Shown: positions 24,044 through 30,888 of the stretch, piece after piece
Layout of the letters: each line of letters begins with the position of its first letter
Position numbering within the stretch: the first letter of the stretch is position 1
Assembly: GCF_014230355.1 (NCBI RefSeq)
Contig: NZ_JACLAX010000019.1
Span: forward strand, 1 to 50,332
Reading direction: 5' to 3'
Length of the DNA: 50,332 nucleotides
DNA from: Novosphingobium piscinae
GTDB taxonomy: Bacteria > Pseudomonadota > Alphaproteobacteria > Sphingomonadales > Sphingomonadaceae
Notes under the pieces: model-generated
Database searches by the model: none
Told to the model about the DNA's origin: nothing
Seen by the model: the letters and a program-made list of their open reading frames with translations, nothing else
Translations under genes and position numbers: made by a program

Positions 24044-24958
24044 ATGCGCAACCCCATGACCGCCGAGATCGTCCCCGACAGCCAGCACCGCGGCCTGGTC
24101 GCCCGGTTGCCGCAGCCGCTGCGCGACTTTGCCCTGCTGGCCCGGTTCGATCGGCCGATCGGCTGGTGGCTGCTGTTCTGGCCCTGCGCCTGGGGCGTGC
24201 TGCTGGCCGGTGGCGCGGCGCGGTGGGATCTGATCGCCTGGTTGCTGCTGGGATCGATCACGATGCGCGGCGCGGGCTGCGTCTACAACGATCTGGTCGA
24301 TGCCGATCTTGACCGGCAGGTCGCGCGCACCGCGGCGCGGCCGGTGGCGAGCGGGCGGGTCAGCACGAAGGCGGCCTGGGCCTGGCTGCTGCTGCTCTGC
24401 GCGGTGGGGCTGGTGGTCCTGTTGCAATTGCGCTGGCAGGCCCAGTTGGTGGCGCTCGGGGCGATCCTGCCGGTGGCGGCCTATCCCTTCATGAAGCGCA
24501 TCACCTGGTGGCCGCAGGCGTGGCTGGGGCTGGTATTCTCGTGGGGGGCGCTTGTCGGCTGGGTCGAGGTGCGCGGCGATCAGGTCGTGCCGCTTGGCCT
24601 GCTCTATGCCGGCGCGATGGCCTGGGTGATCGGCTACGACACGATCTATGCCCTGCAGGACCGCGAGGACGATGCCCTGGTCGGGATCCGCTCGAGCGCG
24701 CGGGCGCTGGGGACGCGGGTGACCGGCGGGGTGACGGCTTTCTATGGTGCGGCTCTGTTCTGTTGGGGCCTGGCCTTCTGGCAACTGCGTCCCGACGGGC
24801 TGGTGCTGGTCGCGCTCGGGCCGGTCGCGCTGCACCTGCTGTGGCAGGTCGCCACCTTGCGTCCCGACGCGGGCGACAACGCTCTGGCCCGGTTTCGCGC
24901 CAACCGTTTCGCCGGCTTGCTGATGGCCTTGGCCTGCTGGGTGGTCGGCAACGCGTGA
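24044..24958 (+). CDS. ubiA: 4-hydroxybenzoate polyprenyltransferase
   Basis: 304 aa, about 8-9 membrane helices. The first aspartate motif is N82-D-L-V-D-A-D-L-D90 followed by RQVARTAARPVASG, and the second is DTIYALQDREDD (about 205-216), both binding prenyl diphosphate through Mg2+. UbiA attaches a polyprenyl chain to 4-hydroxybenzoate in ubiquinone synthesis. An alternative ATG at 24056 would remove four residues; neither start has a strong Shine-Dalgarno. The 3' end overlaps the GTG of the JAMM gene by 4 nt. Confidence 0.93.
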   Translation: MRNPMTAEIVPDSQHRGLVARLPQPLRDFALLARFDRPIGWWLLFWPCAWGVLLAGGAARWDLIAWLLLGSITMRGAGCVYNDLVDADLDRQVARTAARPVASGRVSTKAAWAWLLLLCAVGLVVLLQLRWQAQLVALGAILPVAAYPFMKRITWWPQAWLGLVFSWGALVGWVEVRGDQVVPLGLLYAGAMAWVIGYDTIYALQDREDDALVGIRSSARALGTRVTGGVTAFYGAALFCWGLAFWQLRPDGLVLVALGPVALHLLWQVATLRPDAGDNALARFRANRFAGLLMALACWVVGNA

Positions 24959-25353
24959 GCGGGGTCCGTCTGTCCCGCAGCGCACAGGCGACGATCCTTT
25001 CCGCGGCCGCCGCGATTGCGCCTGAAGAAGCCTGCGGGCTGCTGCTCGGCACGGCCGGAACGATCCACACCGCCACCGTCGTGGCCAATGTCGATCCTGC
25101 CCCGCGAAGCCGCTTCGAGATCGACCCGGCCGCGCTGATCGCCGCGCACCGCGCGACGCGCGGCGGCGGCCCGGCGGTGCTGGGCTACTGGCACTCGCAC
25201 CCCAACGGCCTGGCCGAACCCTCGGCCACCGACCGCGCGGCGGCAAGCGGCGATGGCCGGATCTGGGCGATCGCGGCGAACGGCGCGATCACCCTGTGGC
25301 GGGATGGGCTGGACGGATTCGCCGCGCTTCCCTACTCCGTGACGGAAGCCTAA
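24955..25353 (+). CDS. Stand-alone JAMM/MPN (Mov34-type) metalloprotease-like protein
   Basis: 132 aa, one domain. The zinc motif is complete: Glu25 in PEEACGLLLG, H80-S-H82-P-N-G-L-A-E-P-S90-A-T-D93, matching E plus HxHx7Sx2D of JAMM isopeptidases. Bacterial stand-alone members cleave ubiquitin-like sulfur carriers such as MoaD, ThiS and CysO, or act on unknown amides. GTG start at 24955 overlaps the ubiA stop (GTGA). No ubiquitin-like partner lies in the window, so the substrate is unassigned. Confidence 0.87.
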   Translation: MSGVRLSRSAQATILSAAAAIAPEEACGLLLGTAGTIHTATVVANVDPAPRSRFEIDPAALIAAHRATRGGGPAVLGYWHSHPNGLAEPSATDRAAASGDGRIWAIAANGAITLWRDGLDGFAALPYSVTEA

Positions 25354-25414
25354 GGCGACGGGACAGGGACGGGCACCAGAAGCCCCTCGCAAGGGGGTGG
25401 CGTTTTCGCTCCTG

Positions 25415-25436
25415 AACCGTGTCAACCGTGTCAACC
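25415..25436 (+). repeat. Tandem AACCGTGTC motif upstream of chpT
   Basis: Two copies of AACCGTGTC (25415-25423, 25424-25432) plus a partial AACC. The 17-mer TGTCAACCGTGTCAACC (25420-25436) ends 23 nt before the chpT ATG. The same 17-mer lies in the same orientation relative to the gene 17 nt upstream of queE (40622-40606). Confidence 0.7.
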
Positions 25437-25459
25437 TGTTCAGCCGAGACTGCCAACTG

Positions 25460-26098
25460 ATGAACACTTCGCTCGATCTTGCTGCCATGCTCTGCTCGCG
25501 GCTGTGCCACGACATGTTGAGCCCGGTGGGCGCCCTGACCAACGGGCTCGAGCTGTTCGCGGACGAGAAGGACCCCGCGATGCGCGGGCGCATCGTCGAG
25601 CTGCTGGAACAGAGCGCCAAGACCAGCGCTGACAAGCTCAAGTTCTTCCGCCTGGCCTTCGGCGCCGCCGGCGGGTTCGGCGAGCTGGTCCCGGTCGACG
25701 AGGCGAAGGCCGTGATCGAGGCGCTGATCGGCAACAACGGCCGGATCGAGGCGCGCTGGGCGCTCTCGGGCAATGCCCTGCCCAAGCCGGCAATCAAGAT
25801 GCTGCTCAACCTGGCCCTGATCGGGATCGAGGCGCTGGTGCGCGGCGGCACGCTCGATCTCGGTGCCGAGCTGCGCGAGGGCGAGAGCGAGATCGTCATC
25901 CGCGCCGCCGGTCCGCGCATCGCTTTCGATCCGCTGGTCGGCCGCGCGCTCGAGGGCACGCTGGGCGAGGGCGAACTGTCGAGCCGCACCGCTCCGGCGG
26001 TGATGCTGCGCCAGCTGACCGACGAGCTGGGCGGTACGCTGCAGTCGATGCTGACCGGGGAGGCGCTGGTGATGGGCGCCGTGCTGCCCACGCGGTGA
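25460..26098 (+). CDS. chpT: Histidine phosphotransferase ChpT
   Basis: 212 aa. The phosphoryl-accepting histidine is His17 in LCSRLCHDMLSPVGAL, followed by a DHp-like helix pair and a degenerate ATPase-like domain (LALIGIEALVRGGTLDL ... RIAFDPLVGRALEG), as in PF10090. In alphaproteobacteria ChpT passes phosphate from CckA to CtrA and CpdR, controlling the cell cycle. ATG 25460 is chosen over upstream in-frame codons because it gives the family N-terminus and the 17-nt tandem repeat then falls in the leader. A downstream amidase 7 nt away suggests cotranscription. Confidence 0.9.
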   Translation: MNTSLDLAAMLCSRLCHDMLSPVGALTNGLELFADEKDPAMRGRIVELLEQSAKTSADKLKFFRLAFGAAGGFGELVPVDEAKAVIEALIGNNGRIEARWALSGNALPKPAIKMLLNLALIGIEALVRGGTLDLGAELREGESEIVIRAAGPRIAFDPLVGRALEGTLGEGELSSRTAPAVMLRQLTDELGGTLQSMLTGEALVMGAVLPTR

Positions 26099-26105
26099 GG
26101 GCCTG

Positions 26106-26816
26106 ATGGATCTGCGGTCCTGGCTCGTGCAGCGGCATGTGCGGTCACCCAACCGCAATGCCCGGCAGTTGCCGGTGACCATGATCGTGCTGCACTATAC
26201 CGGGATGCGCACCGCGGCGGAGGCGCTCGAACGGCTGTGCGATCCGGCCGCCGAGGTTTCGGCGCACTACCTGATCGACGAGGACGGCACGGTCATCCAG
26301 TTGGTCGACGAGGCGGAGCGGGCCTGGCACGCTGGCCGGTCTTACTGGCGCGGGATCACCGACGTGAACTCGGCCAGCGTCGGGATCGAGCTGGTCAATC
26401 CCGGGCACGAGTTCGGCTACCGGGATTTCCCCAAGGCGCAGATCGATGCCCTGCTGCCGCTGCTGGGTGACATCCGGCGCCGCCACCAGGTGCCGCGCGG
26501 CAATGTGGTCGGTCATTCGGACGTGGCGCCGGCGCGCAAGCAGGATCCGGGCGAGCGCTTTCCCTGGCCGATCCTGGCCCGCCACAACCTGTGTCTGCCG
26601 ACCCCCCGGCCATCGATGCGGCTGGTCTATGACAATCCCGGCGCCTTCACCCTCGCGCTCGAACGGTTCGGCTATGACATTTCCGACGAGGCCGCTGCGG
26701 TCCGCGCGTTCCAGCGGCGGTTTCGGCCCAGCCTGATCGATGGCGTGATCGACGGCGAATGCGGCGCGCTCCTGTTTGAACTGCTGCTCGAACGCGACCT
26801 TGGCCATACCCGCTGA
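26106..26816 (+). CDS. N-acetylmuramoyl-L-alanine amidase (AmpD type) with PG-binding-like tail
   Basis: 236 aa. Amidase_2 fold: MIVLHYTG (zinc ligand H30), SAHYLIDEDGTVIQLV, RAWHAG, GIELVNPGHEF (catalytic E95 region), VVGHSDVAPARKQDPG with H137 and D147. It cleaves the bond between N-acetylmuramic acid and the peptide. The last 60 residues (RLVYDN..AAAVRAFQRRFRPSL) resemble a peptidoglycan-binding domain 1. No signal peptide is evident, so it is probably cytoplasmic and acts in muropeptide recycling. Seven nt after chpT; its 3' end contains the rnpB promoter. Confidence 0.9.
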   Translation: MDLRSWLVQRHVRSPNRNARQLPVTMIVLHYTGMRTAAEALERLCDPAAEVSAHYLIDEDGTVIQLVDEAERAWHAGRSYWRGITDVNSASVGIELVNPGHEFGYRDFPKAQIDALLPLLGDIRRRHQVPRGNVVGHSDVAPARKQDPGERFPWPILARHNLCLPTPRPSMRLVYDNPGAFTLALERFGYDISDEAAAVRAFQRRFRPSLIDGVIDGECGALLFELLLERDLGHTR

Positions 26817-26826
26817 ACCTGCTAGG
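26799..26826 (+). promoter_or_regulatory. Likely promoter of rnpB
   Basis: CTTGGC (26799-26804), a 16-nt spacer and GCTAGG (26821-26826) lie inside and just after the amidase 3' end. A start about 7 nt downstream (near 26833) fits the first paired base of RNase P helix P1 at 26835 very well. Confidence 0.55.
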
Positions 26827-26834
26827 CGCCGCGA

Positions 26835-27272
26835 TGCACCGGGGGGCCGGGCAGCCGCGTCCTTCGACAGGCTCAGCATGAGCGGGTTGAAGGCCGAGGA
26901 AAGTCCGGGCTCCACGAAACAAGGGTGGCGGGTAACGCCCGCCGGCCCCCGGCAACGGGGGTCAGGGACAGTGCCACAGAGAGCAGACCGCCACACCCCG
27001 GCTCCGGCCGGGACGGCAAGGGTGAAAGGGTGCGGCAAGAGCGCACCGCGCGACCGGCAACGGAAGCGGCAAGGCAAACCCCACCCGGAGCAAGACCGAA
27101 TAGGGGCGGCGTGCTGGCAACAGCGGGTCTGTTTCGGACCTGATCGCCCGGGTTGGTCGCTGGAGCGCCGCAGCAATGCGTCGCCGAGAGGAATGGCTGC
27201 CCCGGCCGATACGGTCTCTCTTCAGGGATACCGTCGGTCGGACAGAACCCGGCTTACAGGCTCCCCGGTGCA
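26835..27272 (+). ncRNA. rnpB: RNase P RNA, A type
   Basis: Conserved elements occur in order: GAGGAAAGTCCGGGCTCC (26896-26913, P4 5' side), CCACAGAGAGCAGACCGC (J11/12), the GCAAGAGCGCACC segment, GGAGCAAGACCGAATAGGG and finally ACAGAACCCGGCTTACA (27242-27258, P4 3' side). Ends are set by helix P1: TGCACCGGGGGGCC (26835-26848) pairs with GGCTCCCCGGTGCA (27259-27272) with one G:U. The RNA is about 438 nt, normal for A type. It is the catalytic RNA of tRNA 5'-end processing. The P3 arm (26861-26893) contains a repeat-like hairpin, described separately. Confidence 0.96.
26861..26893 (+). repeat. REP-like hairpin forming the P3 arm of rnpB
   Basis: CCTTCGAC (26861-26868) pairs with GTTGAAGG (26886-26893) with one G:U, and GCTCA (26871-26875) pairs with TGAGC (26879-26883). 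The primary sequence CCTTCGACAGGCTCAGC is that of a short repeat I recall as dispersed in sphingomonad genomes. Within this window it occurs once. Confidence 0.5.
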
Positions 27273-27285
27273 CCGGTTCCGCCTG

Positions 27286-27311
27286 GATCCTCCCCGCTGA
27301 CGGGGAGGATC
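27286..27311. repeat. Palindrome just after rnpB
   Basis: GATCCTCCCCG (27286-27296), CTGA, CGGGGAGGATC (27301-27311) form an 11-bp perfect stem. It lies between the 3' ends of convergent rnpB and ugd and could act as a bidirectional terminator, but lacks T runs. Its core CCTCCCCG-N3/4-CGGGGAGG recurs inside valS at 46461-46479, so it is more likely a dispersed repeat. Confidence 0.6.
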
Positions 27312-27325
27312 GCGTTCCCGCTGTC

Positions 27326-28636
27326 CTACGGCCGCCCGATGCTGGTATAGGCGAAGCCCTTGGCGCGGACTTCGTCGGGGCGGTAGACATTGCGCAGGTC
27401 GATCAGCACGGGGGTCTTGACCAGCGCCTTGACGCGGTCGAGATCGAGCGCGCGGAAGGCGTCCCACTCGGTGACGAGCGCTACCGCATCGGCCCCGGTC
27501 ACCGCCTCGGCGGCGCTGCCGACCATGGTCACGCCGGGCATCAGCGGTGCGGCCATCTCCATGCCCTCGGGATCATAGGCGGTCACCTTGACGCCAGCGT
27601 CCTGCAGCGTCTGGGCGATCGCGATCGCCGGGGCATCGCGCATGTCGTCGGTGTTCGGCTTGAAGGTCAGCCCGAGCAGGGCGACGGTCTTGCCGCGTGC
27701 GGCCTCGGCCCCGCCCAGCGCCTCGATGACCTTGCGGCCCATCGCCCGCTTGCGGCTGTCGTTGACCTTGGCCACGGCCTCGACGATCCGCAGCGGGGCA
27801 TCATAGTCCTCGGCGGTCTTGAGCAGCGCCAACGTGTCCTTGGGGAAGCACGAGCCGCCGTAGCCGGGGCCGGCGTGGAGGAACTTGGAGCCGATGCGGT
27901 TGTCGAGCCCGATCCCGCGCGCCACGTCCTGGACGTTGCCGCCCACCTTCTCGCAGAGATCGGCGATCTCGTTGATGAAGGTGATCTTGGTCGCGAGGAA
28001 GGCATTGGCCGCGTACTTGATCAGCTCGGAGCTGCGCCGGCTGGTGAACAGCAGCGGGGCCTGGTTCAGGAACAGCGGGCGGTAGACCTCCTGCATCACC
28101 TGACGGCCGAAATCGTCCTCGGCGCCGATGACGATCCGGTCAGGCCGCTTGAAGTCACCGATCGCGGCGCCTTCGCGGAGGAATTCGGGATTGGAGACGA
28201 CCGAGACCGGGAAGGCCAGGCCCGCGTCGGCGAGGATCCGCTCGACCTCGTCGCCGGTGCCGACCGGCACGGTCGACTTGGTGACGATCACCGCCGGGGC
28301 CTTGAGGTGCTCGCCCACTTCGCGCGCCACGGCATGGACGAACGACAGGTCGGCATGGCCGTCGCCGCGCCGCGAGGGCGTTCCCACCGCGATGAAGATC
28401 GCCTGGGCGCCGTCGATCCCCTCGGCCAGCGACGTGGTGAAGGACAGCCGGCCGGCCTTGACATTGCCGGCGACCAGCTCGGCGAGGCCCGGCTCGTAGA
28501 TCGGCATGACGCCGGCCTGGAGCCGCTCGATCTTGCCGGGGTCCTTGTCGATGCACACGACATCGTGCCCGAAATCGGCCAGGCAGGCCCCAGAAACCAG
28601 GCCGACATAGCCCGAACCCACCATGGCGATCTTCAT
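27326..28636 (-). CDS. ugd: UDP-glucose 6-dehydrogenase
   Basis: 436 aa. Two-step NAD-dependent oxidation of UDP-glucose to UDP-glucuronate for polysaccharides. N-terminal Rossmann GSGYVGLVSG (7-16), catalytic K207 in LIKYAANAFL and nucleophile C263 in GPGYGGSCFPKD, then a C-terminal UDP-binding domain (LLGLTFKPNTDDMRDAP). Length and motifs are complete. Its start overlaps the upstream phosphatase stop by 4 nt (ATGA), so the two are translationally coupled. The product could feed the exopolysaccharide or lipid glycosylation implied by the nearby glycosyltransferases (inference). Confidence 0.95.
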   Translation of the reverse strand: MKIAMVGSGYVGLVSGACLADFGHDVVCIDKDPGKIERLQAGVMPIYEPGLAELVAGNVKAGRLSFTTSLAEGIDGAQAIFIAVGTPSRRGDGHADLSFVHAVAREVGEHLKAPAVIVTKSTVPVGTGDEVERILADAGLAFPVSVVSNPEFLREGAAIGDFKRPDRIVIGAEDDFGRQVMQEVYRPLFLNQAPLLFTSRRSSELIKYAANAFLATKITFINEIADLCEKVGGNVQDVARGIGLDNRIGSKFLHAGPGYGGSCFPKDTLALLKTAEDYDAPLRIVEAVAKVNDSRKRAMGRKVIEALGGAEAARGKTVALLGLTFKPNTDDMRDAPAIAIAQTLQDAGVKVTAYDPEGMEMAAPLMPGVTMVGSAAEAVTGADAVALVTEWDAFRALDLDRVKALVKTPVLIDLRNVYRPDEVRAKGFAYTSIGRP

Positions 28637-29433
28637 TCAATACTCCTCGACTGGCACCGCACGATGCCCCCGGCATCGATGCTGGTCTCGATCAGCCATC
28701 GCGACCTGCCCTCCAGCGCCAGCGCGGTCAAGCGTCCAGAACGGAATGCACCGGTGTCGATCCCGATCCGGTTGGGCTGCCAATCGACCTCGTCGGTGAT
28801 GGTATGACCATGGACCACCACCACGCCGTGATCCCCGGCATGGGTCAGGAAGGTGCCGCGGATCCAGCGCAGATCGTGCGGCGACTGGGCCTCCAGCGGC
28901 ACACCGGGACGAATGCCGGCGTGGACGAACAGGTAGTCGCCGATCCGTACCATCGCCTCGCCGGCCCGGAGAAAGGCGATGTCTTCGGCCGGGATGGCCT
29001 GGGCCATCGCCTGCTGGATCGGCTCGACCGCCTCGGTGGCGGCGAGCAGCTGCGGGTCGAGCGGGTAGCTCAGCAGGGTCTCGCGCCCGCCATAGCGCAG
29101 GAATCCGCGCAGGATCTCGGGCTCGGCCAGGCTGCGCAGGAGCATCTCCTCGTGGTTGCCCATCACCATTCGCACGCTCCGGCGCGCCGCGAGGGCCCGT
29201 GCGGCGGCCACCACGGCGGCGCTGTCGGGGCCGCGGTCGATCAGGTCGCCGAGCAGGACCAGCGTGGTGGCGGCGGGCGTGCGGTTGGCGTCATCCTGCT
29301 CGATCGCTGCGACCAGCGCCGCAAACAGGTCGGCCCGGCCGTGCACGTCACCGATCGCATAGACTCGCTGGCCCGCCGGCACGGTGGCCGCGCCGGGCGG
29401 TTCCGGGGTCCGGAAGCGAAAGAGGTTTCGCAA
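28633..29433 (-). CDS. Metallophosphoesterase (serine/threonine protein phosphatase-like)
   Basis: About 266 aa. Calcineurin-like metal motifs: YAIGDVHGRADL, LLGDLIDRGPDS, VMGNHEEMLLR, LFVHAGIRPG and VVHGHTITDE, which hold two metal ions. Related proteins dephosphorylate phosphoproteins or diadenosine tetraphosphate. No ATG or GTG exists near the expected N-terminus. TTG 29433 is annotated here, giving MRNLFRFRTPE. A CTG at 29442 has a better-placed GGGAGG (29451-29456, 8-nt spacing) and would add ISL. The gene precedes and overlaps ugd. Confidence 0.88.
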   Translation of the reverse strand: MRNLFRFRTPEPPGAATVPAGQRVYAIGDVHGRADLFAALVAAIEQDDANRTPAATTLVLLGDLIDRGPDSAAVVAAARALAARRSVRMVMGNHEEMLLRSLAEPEILRGFLRYGGRETLLSYPLDPQLLAATEAVEPIQQAMAQAIPAEDIAFLRAGEAMVRIGDYLFVHAGIRPGVPLEAQSPHDLRWIRGTFLTHAGDHGVVVVHGHTITDEVDWQPNRIGIDTGAFRSGRLTALALEGRSRWLIETSIDAGGIVRCQSRSIE

Positions 29434-29610
29434 GCTAATCAGAGCCGTAGCCTCCCGATGGGGCCGACATATGCCGCCTGGGCCCGAACGACAACCACCT
29501 CGCCGTCGGCAAACGACTGCAGAGCGGCGGAATCGCCCGGTGGGGTCGTCGGGGGCTTGCGCCGCGGCATGACCGCGGCAATGGACGGACCCATGGTCTT
29601 GAGGAGGGGA

Positions 29611-30366
29611 GTGCCGCGCTTGAGGTCTCGTCTTGTCCGCACCGCCTTGGTCGCAGCGCTCCTGACCGGGACGGTCGGCCCCGGGCGAGCGCAGGACGTG
29701 CCGACCGGGGCGCTCTCGCTGCGCGGCGAGATCGCGCTGGTCAGTGATTACCGCTTCCGCGGGGTCTCGCGGTCGGGCGGCGATCCGGCGCTGCAGGGCC
29801 TGGTCGAGCTCGACCATGCCAGCGGGCTGCAGGCCGGCCTGTGGGCCTCGCGGCTGGCCGGGGATCCGGTCCAGGGCGATCTGCAACTCGACCTTTTCGC
29901 CAGTTACGGCCGCGAACTGCTCTCCGGGGTGACGTTCACCGGAGGCCTGCAGTACTCCGCCTTTCCCTCGGCGATCCGCGGACGGCGCGGGCTGTTCGAG
30001 CCAATGGTCGCGGTGGCGACCAGCTATGGCCCGGCGCGGCTCAGCCTGGGCGCGCGCTATGCCTGGCCTCAGGCGGCGCTGGGCGCGGGGGACAGCGACA
30101 GCCTTTACCTGCACGGCACGGTCGACCTGGCCGTCCCGGGGACCCCGCTGACCCTGACCGGCCGGCTCGGCCGGCAGGCCGGACCCTTGCCCCTGGCCTC
30201 GGCGGCACTGGCGGCGGGCGGTGTCGCCTGGGACTACGCCCTTGGCGCGACCGCAACGCTGGGGGGACGCTGGACGCTGGGGGCGGCGCTGGTCGGCAGC
30301 GACCGCCCGTACCGCTCCGGCCTGACCGGCGAGCGGCTGGTCGGGACGCTCGCGCTGGGCTTCTGA
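29611..30366 (+). CDS. TorF-family putative porin
   Basis: About 251 aa. Signal peptide RSRLVRTALVAALLTGTVGP ending GRA-QD, then alternating beta-strand sequence SLRGEIALVSDYRFRGVSRS, FTGGLQYSAFPS, ARLSLGARYAWPQAAL, WTLGAALVGSDRPYRS, and a terminal Phe (LGF) as in outer-membrane barrels. The DYRFRGVS segment is diagnostic of TorF/PF09694. The start is uncertain: GTG 29611 (GAGGAGGGGA just upstream) is annotated, TTG 29620 or ATG 29593 are alternatives. The substrate is unknown. Confidence 0.82.
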   Translation: MPRLRSRLVRTALVAALLTGTVGPGRAQDVPTGALSLRGEIALVSDYRFRGVSRSGGDPALQGLVELDHASGLQAGLWASRLAGDPVQGDLQLDLFASYGRELLSGVTFTGGLQYSAFPSAIRGRRGLFEPMVAVATSYGPARLSLGARYAWPQAALGAGDSDSLYLHGTVDLAVPGTPLTLTGRLGRQAGPLPLASAALAAGGVAWDYALGATATLGGRWTLGAALVGSDRPYRSGLTGERLVGTLALGF

Positions 30367-30371
30367 GGCGC

Positions 30372-30807
30372 CTACCAGCTGCCGCTGTTGGGCATCGAGG
30401 CCCAGGGCTCCTGCGGTGGCAGATGGCCGTCCTGCAGCAACTCGATCGAGATCCCGTCGGGGGTCTTGACGAAGGCCATGTGCCCGTCCCGTGGGGGGCG
30501 GTGGATCGTGTGGCCCGCCGCCCGGAGCCTTGCGCAGGTCTCGTAGATGTTCTCGACCCGGTAGGCGAGATGGCCGAAATTGCGCCCGCCGCCATAGACC
30601 TCGGCCGGGCTGCCGTCGGCCGGCGGCCAGTTGTAGGTCAGTTCGACCTCGGCGCTGCCCTCGTCACCGGGGGGCCATGAAGATCAGGGTGAAGCGGCCC
30701 TGCTCGCTGTCGAACCGGCGGACCTCCTCCAGCCCGATCAGGTTGAGGAAGGCAATGGTCGCGTCGGGATCGGTGACGCGGATCATGCTGTGCAGAAACT
30801 TGGGCAC
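30372..30807 (-). pseudogene. gloA: Frameshifted lactoylglutathione lyase (glyoxalase I)
   Basis: From GTG 30807 (AAGGAG upstream) the reading frame gives 47 residues, [21 protein letters not shown], then TGA at 30664-30666. In the frame one base over, the expected continuation [58 protein letters not shown] runs to TAG at 30372-30374. Joined, it is a full VOC-fold glyoxalase I with zinc ligands H6, E in ELTY, H in FGHLA and E in IELL. The slip lies in a run of six G/C at 30669-30674. Either a real frameshift (one inserted base or two missing) or a sequencing error; the intact halves favour a recent event. Confidence 0.85.
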
Positions 30808-30888
30808 GCTGGGCTCCTTGCTGGTCGAGCGGTCCTCGCACAGCGGGTGGCTTGCAGCAAGCGGGCGGCGGGATCGGCCGGGCCGGAG

